Shown here in pieces: positions 52,629 through 62,926 of a DNA stretch of 64,000 nucleotides. A model generated the notes under the pieces. The model was not told where the DNA came from. It was given only the letters and a program-made list of their open reading frames with translations, and made no database searches. The stretch covers positions 1-64,000 of the forward strand of contig NZ_KQ130491.1 in NCBI RefSeq assembly GCF_001050375.1. The letters are read 5' to 3'. The first letter of the stretch is position 1. Each line of letters begins with the position of its first letter. Made by a program: the position numbers and the translations under genes. Source of the DNA: Catenovulum maritimum (lineage in GTDB: Bacteria; Pseudomonadota; Gammaproteobacteria; Enterobacterales; Alteromonadaceae).

Positions 52629-53162
52629 TTATTTTTGCGGAATAACCTGTTTTAAATACTGGAAAATTTGACGTGAGTATTTAGGTGGCTTGTCTTGTTT
52701 TTTTTCTTTTTGTGCTTGGCGCATCAACTGACGTAGTTGGCTGCGATCAAAATCTGACTCTGGGTGTGCTTCAATAATTTTGTTAATCGCACTATCACCA
52801 TTTTCAATTATTTGATCACGATATTGCTCCAATTTATGAAAGTGTTGATTGCTCGCAAGGTGTTGATTTTCAATTTTAGCTAAAGCGATTTTAAACTCTT
52901 CTAAATCACGGTAACGCATCAGCTTACCAATATATTGAGTCTGTCTTTTATAGGCTATGTGCTTGCCTTTAACTTTAATCGCATGATCAATGGCTTTTTG
53001 AAGCTCGTCATCCATTGGGATTTTTTTGATATTAACGGGTGAAAGTTTGAGTATTGCTTCACCAATTTCTTGAGCTTCTTCAGCATCTCGTTTTAACTCT
53101 GATTTACTGACGTAAATAATTTCTTCGTTCGGATCAACTGGATCTTGCCATTGCTTTGTCAT
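52629..53162 (-). CDS. darP: Ribosome-associated protein DarP (YjgA)
   Basis: A 177-residue basic protein of the DUF615 family: EEIIYVSKSELKRDAEEAQEIGE, LQKAIDHAIKVKGKHIAYKRQTQYIGKLMR and QLRQLMRQAQKE. It binds late 50S precursors in E. coli. Divergent from pmbA, the conserved darP-pmbA pair of gammaproteobacteria. Confidence 0.95.
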   Translation of the reverse strand: MTKQWQDPVDPNEEIIYVSKSELKRDAEEAQEIGEAILKLSPVNIKKIPMDDELQKAIDHAIKVKGKHIAYKRQTQYIGKLMRYRDLEEFKIALAKIENQHLASNQHFHKLEQYRDQIIENGDSAINKIIEAHPESDFDRSQLRQLMRQAQKEKKQDKPPKYSRQIFQYLKQVIPQK

Positions 53163-53302
53163 AATTATTGCTGCTGTTACTTGTGATTTAGTTAATTATA
53201 GCGAAATCTATACTGCTATGTGATTTTAGCTGATTTTAATGTCAGCGAAAAATCAGACTATGTTACACTAACTAAAGGAAATTGTATTTAGTGTACTAGG
53301 TT

Positions 53303-54628
53303 ATGATTGAAGAAATAAATCAAGTTGAGCAAGCCGTCAGCGAAGCTGTTGCGTTAGCTAAAAAATTAGGTGCGACAGCATCAGAAGTGTCTATGTCTAA
53401 GCAACAGGGCATTAGTGTCGGTTGTCGCATGCAAGAAGTTGAAACTGTTGAGTATGATTACGGCGGTGCTTTAGGCATTGCGGTTTGGTTTGGTCAAAGG
53501 AAAGGCACAGCCTCTACTTCTGATTTATCTCCAGAAGCGTTAAAAAAGACAGTTGAAGCGGCTTGTAATATAGCTAAATACACATCTGAAGATCCGTTTA
53601 GCGGGATTGCTGATCCTGACTTGATGATTAAGACTGTGCCCGATCTTGATTTATACCACCCGTCAAATATCAACACAGACCAAGCGATAAAAATGACGTT
53701 GGATTGTGAAAAAGCGGGATTAGAAGCTGATGAGCGAATTCAAAATAGTGATGGGGCTTCTTTTTCTTCGCATACTGGTTTTAAAGTATATGGTAACTCA
53801 ACTGGCTTGATTGCTGCTTACCCTAGCTCTAGACACAGCTTAAGCTGCGCCTTAATCGCTGGTCTGGGAGAAGATATGCAGCGTGATTATGCTTATACGG
53901 TATCGCGAGTGGCTAATAACCTAGAATCCGCAGATGTAGTTGGTAAGCGTGCTGCGGCTGAGTCGGTTGCACGTTTAAATGCTCGTCAGTTATCGACGAT
54001 GAAAGTACCTGTGTTATTTAACAGTGAAATAGCAAGTAGTTTATTTGGTCACTTTATTGCTGGTATTAGTGGTGGCAACTTATACCGTAAAGCGACTTTT
54101 TTGCTTGATTCATTAAACACCCAAGTTTTTCCTGATTGGCTAAATATTGTTGAAGATCCTTTGATTCCGCAAGGATTATCGAGCCGAGCATTTGATTCGG
54201 AAGGGGTCGCGACACAGAAACGCAATATAGTTGAAAACGGTGTGTTGAATACTTGGTTATTGACTAGTTACTCTGCAAATAAAATGGGTCTACAAACGAC
54301 AGGCCATGCTGGTGGTATCCATAATTGGTTGGTGGGTGCTGGTGGTGGCAGTTTTCAACAAATGCTACAAAAACTCGATACAGGTTTGTTAGTCACAGAA
54401 ATGATGGGCCAAGGCGTAAATGTTGTCACTGGCGATTATTCAAGAGGTGCTGCAGGTTTTTGGGTAGAGAAAGGCATTATTCAATACCCAGTACATGAAA
54501 TTACTATTGCCGGAAAACTATCTGATATGTTTAGTAGCATAGTAGCGATTGGTGATGACATAGATCCTAAAGGCAGCATTCAATCAGGTTCGGTATTAAT
54601 TAGCGAAATGCAGGTGGCGGGTAATTAA
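53303..54628 (+). CDS. pmbA: TldE/PmbA metalloprotease-complex subunit
   Basis: A 441-residue member of the TldD/PmbA family, which works with TldD to process microcin and gyrase-inhibitor peptides. Signatures: VEYDYGGALGIAVW, FDSEGVATQKRNIVENGVLNTWLLTSYSANKMGLQTTGHAGG and GVNVVTGDYSRGAAGFWVEKG (landmarks). TldE lacks the HExxxH zinc site of TldD, and none is present here. Divergent from darP; tldD is not in the window. Confidence 0.96.
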   Translation: MIEEINQVEQAVSEAVALAKKLGATASEVSMSKQQGISVGCRMQEVETVEYDYGGALGIAVWFGQRKGTASTSDLSPEALKKTVEAACNIAKYTSEDPFSGIADPDLMIKTVPDLDLYHPSNINTDQAIKMTLDCEKAGLEADERIQNSDGASFSSHTGFKVYGNSTGLIAAYPSSRHSLSCALIAGLGEDMQRDYAYTVSRVANNLESADVVGKRAAAESVARLNARQLSTMKVPVLFNSEIASSLFGHFIAGISGGNLYRKATFLLDSLNTQVFPDWLNIVEDPLIPQGLSSRAFDSEGVATQKRNIVENGVLNTWLLTSYSANKMGLQTTGHAGGIHNWLVGAGGGSFQQMLQKLDTGLLVTEMMGQGVNVVTGDYSRGAAGFWVEKGIIQYPVHEITIAGKLSDMFSSIVAIGDDIDPKGSIQSGSVLISEMQVAGN

Positions 54629-54673
54629 TTAATCCGGCTTTAGATTAAAGGCCAGACAAAATTTAGCTAGAAC

Positions 54674-54698
54674 ATGGGCTTGTTTAAATTAAGCCCAT
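54674..54698. terminator. Weak hairpin between pmbA and mgtE
   Basis: ATGGGCTT and AAGCCCAT pair around a 9-nt loop between convergent stops, followed by TTAA on the plus strand. Confidence 0.45.
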
Positions 54699-54747
54699 TT
54701 AATCACTGATTTATTGCAAATAAATACTTAACCTGAGCTCAGGTTAC

Positions 54748-56106
54748 TTACATCAATAACCAAGATGCCGTGCCTAAGAAGGCAAATATACCAACAATAT
54801 CCGTCACTGTAGTTAAGATAACACTACCTGCAAGTGCAGGATCTATCTTGAATTTTTTCAATATCAGCGGCACTGCTACTCCAGATATACCTGCTGCTAT
54901 CATATTCATCAACATAGCGAAGGCGATAACAATCGCTAAGTATAAATCTTGTTTCCATAAACCGACGACACTGGCAATAAGCACAGACCAAATTATACCG
55001 TTTAAAATACCGACAGTTAATTCTTTAATCATTAAACTGCGGGTATTACTAGGAGAGACATGACCAAGCGCCATAGCTCGAATAACAAGTGTTAAGGTTT
55101 GATTACCAGCGACACCACCCATACTAGGAACTATGGTGTTTAAAATTGCTAATACGGCAAGTTGGCCTAAAACATCTTCAAATAAATTTGAGACCATAGC
55201 CGCGAGTAGTGCGGTTAATAAATTTACGCCTAACCAAATGGAACGTTTTTGAGTACTCTTTACAACAGGGGCAAAAGTATCCTCTTCATCATCTAAACCC
55301 GCCATACTCATCATAGAGTGCTCGGCATCTTCTCTGATGATATCAACCATGTCATCAATCGTAATTCGCCCGAGTAAGTGATTCTCTTCGTTAACGACAG
55401 GAGCTGATATCCAGTTATGGCGTTCAAATAAAATCGCAGCTTCGCTTTCGGGCATAGTCGCTGGAATTGGGACTATGTCTGTATTCATTAACTCTGAAAT
55501 AATGACTTCAGGTTGAGAGGTTACGAGTGCAGTCAAACTAACTTCGCCAATTAACACATCTTGCTCATCGACTATGTATAGGGTATCTGTCGTTTTCGGT
55601 ATTTCTGAGCGCATTCTTAAATAACGCAGTACAACTTCAACACTGACGTTGGGTCTAATTGTGACCGTATCTGTGTTCATTACTGAGCCAGCGGAATACT
55701 CTTCGTATGCAAGTGCGGCTTCAGCTCTGTGTCTATCTTGGCTATCTAATGCTTGTAAAACTTCTTGATAAAGCTGGTCGGGTAAGTTTCTTAATACGTC
55801 CGCTAAATCATCTGTATCCATGCCTTCTGTTGCTTCAGCAACAGCTTCAGGCATCATTTGATGGATTATACTATTTCGTACGTCGTCGCTTAGTTCTTCT
55901 AAAATTTCGCCGTGAAATTCAGTATCTATCAGATCCCAAAATAGTATACGGGTTTTACCCGGTGAAGATTCTAATAAATGTGCGACGTCACAAGCCGGCA
56001 TATTGTGTAAAACATTTCGAACTTGCACAAACATACCTCGGCTGAGCGCCAATGTAAGTTCGTTTAATGTGCCACGATTAAGTGTTTGTTCGTATGCTTC
56101 AGGCAT
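54748..56106 (-). CDS. mgtE: Magnesium transporter MgtE
   Basis: A 452-residue transporter with the three MgtE parts: N-terminal superhelical domain (to about 130), two CBS domains (about 135-255, with YIVDEQDVLIGEVSLTALV and LLGRITIDDMVDIIREDAE) and five TM helices with the pore signature SMGGVAGNQTLTLVIRAMALG. It is the Mg2+-gated Mg2+ channel. It lies next to the ptsO end of the rpoN cluster, as in other Alteromonadales. Confidence 0.96.
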   Translation of the reverse strand: MPEAYEQTLNRGTLNELTLALSRGMFVQVRNVLHNMPACDVAHLLESSPGKTRILFWDLIDTEFHGEILEELSDDVRNSIIHQMMPEAVAEATEGMDTDDLADVLRNLPDQLYQEVLQALDSQDRHRAEAALAYEEYSAGSVMNTDTVTIRPNVSVEVVLRYLRMRSEIPKTTDTLYIVDEQDVLIGEVSLTALVTSQPEVIISELMNTDIVPIPATMPESEAAILFERHNWISAPVVNEENHLLGRITIDDMVDIIREDAEHSMMSMAGLDDEEDTFAPVVKSTQKRSIWLGVNLLTALLAAMVSNLFEDVLGQLAVLAILNTIVPSMGGVAGNQTLTLVIRAMALGHVSPSNTRSLMIKELTVGILNGIIWSVLIASVVGLWKQDLYLAIVIAFAMLMNMIAAGISGVAVPLILKKFKIDPALAGSVILTTVTDIVGIFAFLGTASWLLM

Positions 56107-56226
56107 GCTAACTCGTATTTATTGAAATAAAACAGATAAAAATGTTTATTGTGTGTCTTCTGGTGTTTATTTTAACGCAGATTTTAGATAAGGCTATGAA
56201 TTTATTGTGTCTTTGAAGTAAGAATA

Positions 56227-56505
56227 CTAAATGCTTTCTTCGTTAAACTTGGCATTAAACAATTCTTCTACAGCGATTAAGGCTTGTTCTGCATCTTCGC
56301 CTTCACAGCTGACTTCGACTTGGTTACCCGTCGCACCCGCCAACATTAGCAATGCCATTACGCTATTTGCGTTTGCTGACTTTTCTCCGTAAGTGATGAC
56401 GACTTTGCTTGAAAAATTTTGCGACAGCTGTACAAGTTGGGTAGCCGCTCGAGCATGTAAACCTAACTTATTCTTGATTAGTAATGTTTTTTTTATAATG
56501 GGCAT
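56227..56505 (-). CDS. ptsO: Nitrogen-PTS phosphocarrier NPr
   Basis: A 92-residue HPr-like protein with the phosphohistidine H17 in NKLGLHARAA and SKVVITYGEKSANANSVMALLMLAGATG. NPr transfers phosphate from EI-Ntr to PtsN. I start at 56505: the ATG follows the rapZ stop by one base (TAA-A-ATG); the frame is open further upstream within rapZ. Last gene of the rpoN cluster. Confidence 0.95.
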   Translation of the reverse strand: MPIIKKTLLIKNKLGLHARAATQLVQLSQNFSSKVVITYGEKSANANSVMALLMLAGATGNQVEVSCEGEDAEQALIAVEELFNAKFNEESI

Positions 56506-56506
56506 T

Positions 56507-57364
56507 TTAGTGTTTAGCTTGCTCGCGGTGAATAATGGCAACATCTGAATGGAGCTTAGCGAAGTGGAAGCCCAGCATTTCGGTAATGTAAACTGATCTA
56601 TGCTTACCACCGGTACAGCCTATGGCGACAGTCACATAACTTCTATTATTTTGTTCTAAATACGGCAACCAAGATTCAATATTATCACTAATTTGATTGA
56701 TAACCTGGCCGACTTCTTTGTGACCTTTTAAAAACTCTTGTACTGGTTTATCTAGACCAGTTAAAGGTCTGAGGCTTTCATCCCAATGAGGATTTGGTAA
56801 AAACCTGACATCAAAAACATAATCTGCGTCGGATGGTATACCGTATTTGAATCCAAAAGATTGGAAAACAAGTTTTAGTTGGCCTGCTTTTTTGTTGAGT
56901 ACTTTATTGGTAATGAGCTTATTTAAATCGTGAATGCTGGATTCGCTCGTATCTATATACAGATCGCTAATTTCACGAATAGGTCTAAGTAAATGATCTT
57001 CTTCAAGAATGGCTTCTTCTAAACTTAATCCAGCCGTCATCAAAGACAAAGGGTGTACACGCCTGGTTTCGGAATAGCGTTTTAATAAAGTTTGGTTGCT
57101 AGAATCCATGTAGACAACGACTACATCAGCAACGGCTTTTAACTGCTCAATTATTTGTGCTAAATCATTTTGCCAGTCACTAAAGTTTCTAATATCTAGA
57201 TTTAATGCGATGCGAGTATATTTGCCTTTCAAGGCGTCAGGCAAGAATGGTAATAATTGAATTGGTATATTATCAACACAGTAAAATCCTGCGTCTTCTA
57301 ACTGATCTAGTGCTGTTGATTTACCCGAACCAGATCGGCCTGATAATATAACAAGTTGTAGCAT
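56507..57364 (-). CDS. rapZ: RNase adapter protein RapZ
   Basis: A 285-residue protein binding GlmZ-type sRNA and nucleotides, controlling glucosamine-6-phosphate synthase in enterics. Walker A GRSGSGKST near the start, VVVYMDSSNQTLLKRYSETRRVHPL and the C-terminal VAIGCTGGKHRSVYITEMLG. Coupled to ptsO. Whether the GlmZ system exists in this organism cannot be seen here. Confidence 0.96.
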   Translation of the reverse strand: MLQLVILSGRSGSGKSTALDQLEDAGFYCVDNIPIQLLPFLPDALKGKYTRIALNLDIRNFSDWQNDLAQIIEQLKAVADVVVVYMDSSNQTLLKRYSETRRVHPLSLMTAGLSLEEAILEEDHLLRPIREISDLYIDTSESSIHDLNKLITNKVLNKKAGQLKLVFQSFGFKYGIPSDADYVFDVRFLPNPHWDESLRPLTGLDKPVQEFLKGHKEVGQVINQISDNIESWLPYLEQNNRSYVTVAIGCTGGKHRSVYITEMLGFHFAKLHSDVAIIHREQAKH

Positions 57365-57368
57365 GATT

Positions 57369-57815
57369 TTATTCCGTTATCGCTTGATATAATTCTGTAC
57401 TATTTTGTGCTGATTTTATCTTTTTAAGAACTGCTTTATCAGATAGTTTTTCTGCGACAGCGGCCAGTGATTTTAAATGATTATTACATTCGTTATCTGG
57501 TACCAATAACGCAAAGAAAATGCTCACAGGTTTATTGTCTATAGCATCAAAATTTATAGGTTCATCTGTGGTTAAGAAAATCGCTATGGTTTTATCTGTA
57601 TTTAGCAATCTACCATGAGGTAGTGCAATACCATTACCTATACCTGTACTACCTAAACGCTCTCTATGTAATAAGGCGTCTAAAATATCCTGTTCTGGGA
57701 TATCTTGTAGTATTTCAGCAGCAGTATGGCTAATAATTTCTATAAGTCGTTTTTTGCTTGAAATAGAGACTGCACATAAAGTGCAGTCTTGAGTTAATAA
57801 TTGATTGATATTCAT
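57369..57815 (-). CDS. ptsN: Nitrogen-PTS EIIA component
   Basis: A 148-residue EIIA(Ntr) with phosphoacceptor H67 in IALPHGRL and the family segments REERLGSTGIGNG-like HRERLGSTGIGNG and IFFALLVPDNE. It links nitrogen and potassium status to metabolism through the PTS. Its start overlaps the hpf stop by one base. Conserved rpoN-hpf-ptsN-rapZ-ptsO order. Confidence 0.97.
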   Translation of the reverse strand: MNINQLLTQDCTLCAVSISSKKRLIEIISHTAAEILQDIPEQDILDALLHRERLGSTGIGNGIALPHGRLLNTDKTIAIFLTTDEPINFDAIDNKPVSIFFALLVPDNECNNHLKSLAAVAEKLSDKAVLKKIKSAQNSTELYQAITE

Positions 57816-58102
57816 TAATGGCTTTTGAGCTTTTCTTTATGTTTAATGACTTGTCTATCAAGCTTATCAATTAAGCTATCTATTGCCGCATACATGTCTG
57901 TATGCTCGGCATTTGCAAATACTTCACCGCCTTTTAAATGCAATGTCGCCTCTGCTATTTGATTCAGTTTTTCAACGTTAAGGATGACATATACATTGTT
58001 GATGTGGTCAAAGTGTCTCTCTAGTTTAGAAAATTTAGTGTCTACGTATTCTTTTAAAGAATCAGTAACATCGATATGACGACCAGTTAGATTAATTTGC
58101 AT
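57815..58102 (-). CDS. hpf: Ribosome hibernation promoting factor, short form
   Basis: A 95-residue sigma-54 modulation/HPF-type protein: INLTGRHIDVTDSLKEYVDTKFSKLERH and LDRQVIKHKEKLKSH. The short form joins RMF in 100S dimer formation. Lies between rpoN and ptsN in the conserved order. Confidence 0.95.
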   Translation of the reverse strand: MQINLTGRHIDVTDSLKEYVDTKFSKLERHFDHINNVYVILNVEKLNQIAEATLHLKGGEVFANAEHTDMYAAIDSLIDKLDRQVIKHKEKLKSH

Positions 58103-58130
58103 ATAGGCTATTCCTTCATTTAGTTATGCC

Positions 58131-59627
58131 CTATAACAGGCTTTTACGTTGGTTAGAAGGCGGAATTGAAAGCGATTCACGATATTTCGCAATGGTTCGA
58201 CGAGCCACTTGAATACCTTGGTCTGCTAACAAATCTGCTATCTTACTATCGCTCAACGGTTTTGCTGGATTTTCTGCTGAAACCAGCTTTTTAATCAGTG
58301 CACGAATTGCTGTTGAGGAGCATTCGCCACCGTTCTCTGTGCTGACATGGCTAGAGAAAAAGTATTTAAGCTCAAAAATACCACGAGGCGTATGCATGTA
58401 TTTTTGTGTTGTTACACGAGATATAGTTGACTCATGCATTTCTACTTCTTCAGCCACATCATTTAAAACCATAGGCTTCATTGCTTCATCACCATATTCA
58501 AAAAATCCCTGTTGCTGTTTAACTATGCAGTTAGCAACTTTGAGTAAGGTGTCATTTCTACTTTCTAAACTTTTTATAAACCATTTCGCTTCTTGCATGT
58601 TAGAGCGAATAAACTGAGTATCAGCCGTGTTTTTCGATGTTTTACTAAGCGCGGCATATTGTGCATTTATACTAAGTTTAGGCACACTTTCTGGATTTAG
58701 CTCGACTACCCACTGATCTTTTATTTTTTTTACCGAAACATCAGGCACTATATACTGAGCTTCTGATGCAACAACCGCATTCCCTGGCCTTGGATTTAGG
58801 CTTTGGATAAGGGTCATTACTTCTTTTAATGCATCTTCTTTTAGTCGAGTTTTTCTCGCTAAAGTTCGGTAATCACGATTACCCAGTAAATCTATATGGT
58901 TCTTGATGACTAATTTAGTTTCTTTTAACCAAGGTGTATCATCTGAAAATTGGTTTAGCTGTATTAACAGGCACTCTTGTGTGTTACGACAAGCAACACC
59001 AACTGGGTCAAATACTTGGATGCGTTTTAGCACTGCTTCAACTTCATCTAGCTCGAGCTCATCAACCCCTACACTTTCTAAAATTTCTTCTGCCGACACA
59101 GTTAAGTAACCTGAATCATCAACTGCTTCTATTATGCTTGTGGCAATTGCGCGATCTAATGGCGTGAATGGGGTTAATTCCATTTGCCAGATTAGGTGAT
59201 CGCGAATGCTTTCAATGGTTTCACCTTGATAAACAAAGTCGTCATCGGAAGAAACAGAAGAAGATGAAGAAGAGGGGGTTGCTACGTTTGAAACATGATC
59301 GTCCCAGCTTGAGTCTGTTGGTAATTGCTCTGAAATTTCGTTTTTGACCAACTCATCATGGCTATCTGGGACTTGGTAATCTTCATTATCATCAGCATTT
59401 GAACTGGCATTTAAAGATTCAAATTCTTGCTCTTTTTTTGCCATTGCATCTAGTGAGTCGTGATCTTCTTTAATTTCTTCTGCTTCTAGTAAAGGGTTGC
59501 TGTCTAAAGCTTCTTGTATTTCAACTTGAAGATCTAAAGATGATAATTGCAGCAAGCGAATCGCTTGTTGCAATTGTGGGGTCATTGTTAAATGCTGACC
59601 AAATTTTAGCTGTATGGATTGCTTCAT
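58131..59627 (-). CDS. rpoN: RNA polymerase sigma-54 factor
   Basis: A 498-residue sigma factor. Region I glutamine-rich activator-response segment ([28 protein letters not shown], landmark), acidic region II (about 60-130, unusually rich in Ser/Asp: [12 protein letters not shown]), core-binding domain, and the C-terminal RpoN box [10 protein letters not shown]. It probably directs transcription of glnK-amtB seen at 2.6 kb. Fifteen bases after lptB. Confidence 0.97.
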   Translation of the reverse strand: MKQSIQLKFGQHLTMTPQLQQAIRLLQLSSLDLQVEIQEALDSNPLLEAEEIKEDHDSLDAMAKKEQEFESLNASSNADDNEDYQVPDSHDELVKNEISEQLPTDSSWDDHVSNVATPSSSSSSVSSDDDFVYQGETIESIRDHLIWQMELTPFTPLDRAIATSIIEAVDDSGYLTVSAEEILESVGVDELELDEVEAVLKRIQVFDPVGVACRNTQECLLIQLNQFSDDTPWLKETKLVIKNHIDLLGNRDYRTLARKTRLKEDALKEVMTLIQSLNPRPGNAVVASEAQYIVPDVSVKKIKDQWVVELNPESVPKLSINAQYAALSKTSKNTADTQFIRSNMQEAKWFIKSLESRNDTLLKVANCIVKQQQGFFEYGDEAMKPMVLNDVAEEVEMHESTISRVTTQKYMHTPRGIFELKYFFSSHVSTENGGECSSTAIRALIKKLVSAENPAKPLSDSKIADLLADQGIQVARRTIAKYRESLSIPPSNQRKSLL

Positions 59628-59642
59628 TAATTAAACAAATCG

Positions 59643-60368
59643 TTATAATTTAAATTGTTCGCCCAAGTACACGTCGCGTACTTGCTGGTTGTTTAAAACT
59701 TCATCTGGTGTGCCGGAGGCAATAAGTTGCCCTTGACTTACTATATACGCTTTTTCGCAGACATCCAAAGTTTCTCTTACATTATGATCGGTAATTAATA
59801 CACCTAGCCCTCTATTTTTAAGATGAGTGATGATTCTTTTGATATCAATAACAGATATCGGGTCAACACCAGCAAAGGGTTCATCTAGTAAGATAAATTT
59901 AGGGTCTGCAGCCAGCGCCCTAGCAATTTCAACCCGACGTCTTTCACCACCCGAGAGCGCCATACCTAAGCTATCTTTGATATGCTGGATATGAAACTCG
60001 TCTAATAGCTCGTTTAGCTTGTCATGTCTTTGTTGATTATTTAAATCAGTCCTCATTTCAAGAATCGAGAAAATATTTTGAGTGACTGTTAATTTTCTAA
60101 AAATAGAAGACTCTTGAGGTAAATATCCAACACCAGCGCGAGCTCTCTCGTGCATAGGGTAATAGCTTATATCAGTGTCATCCAGTTGGATTTGACCTGC
60201 ATCATTTTCAACTAAACCAACTATCATATAAAAGGTTGTCGTTTTACCTGCACCGTTTGGGCCGAGTAAACCGACAATACTGCCAGATTCAACTTCTAAT
60301 GAGACACTTTTAACAACTTGGCGTTTTTTATACGATTTAGCTAAATTTTTGGCTATTAACTTAGGCAT
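59643..60368 (-). CDS. lptB: LPS transport ATPase LptB
   Basis: A 241-residue ABC ATPase of the LptB2FG exporter: Walker [24 protein letters not shown]-loop, signature [15 protein letters not shown], Walker [13 protein letters not shown] and [10 protein letters not shown]-loop. Starts immediately after lptA with no gap. Confidence 0.98.
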   Translation of the reverse strand: MPKLIAKNLAKSYKKRQVVKSVSLEVESGSIVGLLGPNGAGKTTTFYMIVGLVENDAGQIQLDDTDISYYPMHERARAGVGYLPQESSIFRKLTVTQNIFSILEMRTDLNNQQRHDKLNELLDEFHIQHIKDSLGMALSGGERRRVEIARALAADPKFILLDEPFAGVDPISVIDIKRIITHLKNRGLGVLITDHNVRETLDVCEKAYIVSQGQLIASGTPDEVLNNQQVRDVYLGEQFKL

Positions 60369-60899
60369 TTATTGTTCGCTTTTAGGGGTTAATACGGTTC
60401 TAACTTTATTCCCAGACTGCTTGTTCGATGAAGCAACTAGTTTTTGCTTAGTTAAGTCATACTCTATTTTATCACCATTCACTAAGCTATCTTTTTGCGT
60501 GATTTTAGCTTCGCCTTTTAGCGTAAGGAGCTTTTCTGCAACTAAATATCGAATTTCTAAAGCTTGTGCTGTTAGAACTTCACCAGATTCGAGCGTCTGT
60601 GTGTATAACGCCGGCTGTCCTGTCGCGATTAGCAATTCTTGCTGATTATTTTCGGACTCATTTTTAATTACCTCAAGTTTATCCGCAGTCATTTTTAAGC
60701 TGCCTTGAGATATTTCAACTTTGCCGAGGAAAGTTAGAGTATTATTTTTTAAATCTAATTTTTGCTGATTAGCATCTATTATGATGTTTTTGCCAAAGTC
60801 GGTTTCTAGGCTGTAAGCAAATTGGCTAAAGCAAAAGCATAAAACTAGGGTTAAATTAATTGACCAAATATTTCGTCTGTACATTATCCGTGAACTCAA
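60369..60899 (-). CDS. lptA: LPS periplasmic bridge protein LptA
   Basis: A 176-residue exported protein: signal peptide, then OstA-like beta-jellyroll repeats (IIIDANQQKLDLKNNTLTFLGKVEISQGSLKMTADKL, landmark) with GEAKITQKDSLVNGDKIEYDLTKQKLV. It relays LPS across the periplasm. The frame overlaps lptC by 44 bp; the ATG five codons further in (60884) reduces this to 29 bp and is also plausible. Confidence 0.94.
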   Translation of the reverse strand: MSSRIMYRRNIWSINLTLVLCFCFSQFAYSLETDFGKNIIIDANQQKLDLKNNTLTFLGKVEISQGSLKMTADKLEVIKNESENNQQELLIATGQPALYTQTLESGEVLTAQALEIRYLVAEKLLTLKGEAKITQKDSLVNGDKIEYDLTKQKLVASSNKQSGNKVRTVLTPKSEQ

Positions 60900-61407
60900 A
60901 TTCTTGTGTGTTTAAATTGGCTTTAAGACCCTTTCCGGTAAATTCAATTGCTTTACCTGAGCCTGTTATTTGGGTGTCGGTAGATAAAACACGGGTGTTT
61001 AGATTCATGTTTATCTGATCCATTTCGATTTGGTTTAGCCAGTTATTTTTTGTGACAGACTCGACCTTAACATCACCCACTAATTCTAAATATAAGTTGT
61101 CGTGGACACTACTTTCTTTTGCACTAATCATCCAGTTTGAATCTTTGTTTGAACCAAATAAAGTATAACTGGGCTGCTTAATAAATGTGAATTCAAGCTC
61201 TTCATAGTGTTCAAAATTTTCGGCTGTTAGTTTAGTTTTTATTTGTCCATCTGTGGTAAATATCGTTTGGCTTAGACCTTCAATTTGATAATCCGGCGCG
61301 TAAGCACTTTGGCTTTCTGTTTTGCTGATTTTTTCACTATCCCAATTTTGCCATAGTTTATAACTAATAAAGCAAATAACGAATATTGAAAATATCAGCC
61401 GACTCAT
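60856..61407 (-). CDS. lptC: LPS export protein LptC
   Basis: A 183-residue protein with a single N-terminal TM helix (LIFSIFVICFISYKLW) and a periplasmic OstA-like jellyroll (YQIEGLSQTIFTTDGQIKTKLTAENFEHYEE). It hands LPS from LptBFG to LptA. Overlaps kdsC by 4 bp (ATGA type). Confidence 0.94.
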   Translation of the reverse strand: MSRLIFSIFVICFISYKLWQNWDSEKISKTESQSAYAPDYQIEGLSQTIFTTDGQIKTKLTAENFEHYEELEFTFIKQPSYTLFGSNKDSNWMISAKESSVHDNLYLELVGDVKVESVTKNNWLNQIEMDQINMNLNTRVLSTDTQITGSGKAIEFTGKGLKANLNTQEFEFTDNVQTKYLVN

Positions 61408-61955
61408 ACACTCATACCTTGAGCTGAGCTTAAGATACCGCGGGTTTCTAGCATGATATCGCAGACTTCTCTAACGGCACCAAAACCACCTTTGCACCTA
61501 GTTTGATAATCAGATGTTTGCAATATTATAGGGTGCGAATCAGCAACGCCAATCGCTAAACCAACACGTTGCATTACTGTATAGTCTGGCATATCGTCAC
61601 CAATATAAGCGACTTGGCTATCTGTTAGTTGAAGCTCAGACAACAGTTTCTCGTAGGCAAGTATTTTATCTTCTTGGCCTTGATAAATGTGCTGAATCCC
61701 TAAGCTCTGCATACGTGTTTCGACAATTTTAGATTTTCTGCCAGTGATAACTGCAACCTGAATATCGGCATTGATTATGGCTTTGATACCAAACCCATCT
61801 CTAGTATGAAATGCTTTTAGTTCTTCACCTTGGTTACCTAGGTAAATTCGACCATCACTAAACACGCCATCGATATCGCAAATGAGCAACTTAGTTTGTT
61901 TAAATTTGTCAGCTACAGGATGAGCGACAGGTCCGTAAATTGAATTAAATATCAT
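61404..61955 (-). CDS. kdsC: 3-deoxy-D-manno-octulosonate 8-phosphate phosphatase
   Basis: A 183-residue HAD phosphatase: DIDGVFSDG (nucleophile Asp), FHTRDGFGIKAI, TGRKSKIVETR and YIGDDMPDYTVM. It releases phosphate from Kdo-8-P. Overlaps kdsD and lptC by 4 bp each. Confidence 0.97.
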   Translation of the reverse strand: MIFNSIYGPVAHPVADKFKQTKLLICDIDGVFSDGRIYLGNQGEELKAFHTRDGFGIKAIINADIQVAVITGRKSKIVETRMQSLGIQHIYQGQEDKILAYEKLLSELQLTDSQVAYIGDDMPDYTVMQRVGLAIGVADSHPIILQTSDYQTRCKGGFGAVREVCDIMLETRGILSSAQGMSV

Positions 61956-62926
61956 AGTATTTTTGCATTTAAGAGGTCATGCATATTGATTGCACCGACC
62001 GGTTGTTGGTTTTTGTCCAAGACCACTAAAGCATTTATTTTTTTGCTTTCCATTAACTGTAATGCTTCAGCTGCCAATAGGTTGGGCTCAATAGTGGTTG
62101 CACCTTTCGTCATAACGGCTTTGATTTCGGTGTCATGAATATCAACTTTTTTTGTCAGTACTCGGCGTAAGTCACCATCAGTGAAAATGCCCACTAAAGT
62201 ATTATTGTCATCAACGACACTAACGAAACCCATACCTTTATTTGATATTTCAATTAAGGTATCAGCAATGTTTGCTGTTTGTTGGATAATTGGTACCTTG
62301 TCTCCCGCATGCATTAAGTCGGATACTTTTAGGAGTAATTTTCTACCTAAATTACCCAAAGGGTGTGACACTGCAAAATCTTGAGCGCTAAATTTTCTTG
62401 CTTCTAATAATGACACCGCAATTGCATCCCCCATAACTAAGGCTGCGGTTGTGCTCGCTGTCGGAGCTAAGCCAAGTGGGCAAGCTTCTTTATCAACAGC
62501 GACTTTAATATGGATATCACTATATTGAGCTATATTGGATTCTGGGTTGCTGGTGATAGAAATGAGCTTGGCACCGATGCGTTTTATAACTGGTACTATA
62601 GTTAGTATTTCTGTACTTTCCCCAGAATTGGATAAGGTTAGAATGATATCCTGCTCGCTAATCATGCCTAAGTCGCCATGGCAAGCTTCAGCTGGATGCA
62701 CAAAAAATGCCGGAGAACCAGTGCTGGCTAAAGTCGCAGCTATTTTTCTACCTATATGACCTGATTTTCCGATCCCGATAACAACTATTTTTCCAGTGCA
62801 GTTTAATAATAACTGACAAGCTTGATTAAACGAGGCATCTAAACTCTCGTTTAATTTTTCTACGGCTTGAATCTCGGTCGCAAATACTTTTTTTGCGGAC
62901 AGAGTAAAATCTACACTTTGTGTCAT
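61952..62926 (-). CDS. kdsD: D-arabinose-5-phosphate isomerase
   Basis: A 324-residue enzyme making arabinose-5-phosphate from ribulose-5-phosphate for Kdo synthesis. SIS domain (GKIVVIGIGKSGHIGRKIAATLASTGSPAFFVHPAEACHGDLGM, landmark) with LSNSGESTEI, followed by two CBS domains (about 205-324). Overlaps yrbG by 4 bp. Confidence 0.97.
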   Translation of the reverse strand: MTQSVDFTLSAKKVFATEIQAVEKLNESLDASFNQACQLLLNCTGKIVVIGIGKSGHIGRKIAATLASTGSPAFFVHPAEACHGDLGMISEQDIILTLSNSGESTEILTIVPVIKRIGAKLISITSNPESNIAQYSDIHIKVAVDKEACPLGLAPTASTTAALVMGDAIAVSLLEARKFSAQDFAVSHPLGNLGRKLLLKVSDLMHAGDKVPIIQQTANIADTLIEISNKGMGFVSVVDDNNTLVGIFTDGDLRRVLTKKVDIHDTEIKAVMTKGATTIEPNLLAAEALQLMESKKINALVVLDKNQQPVGAINMHDLLNAKIL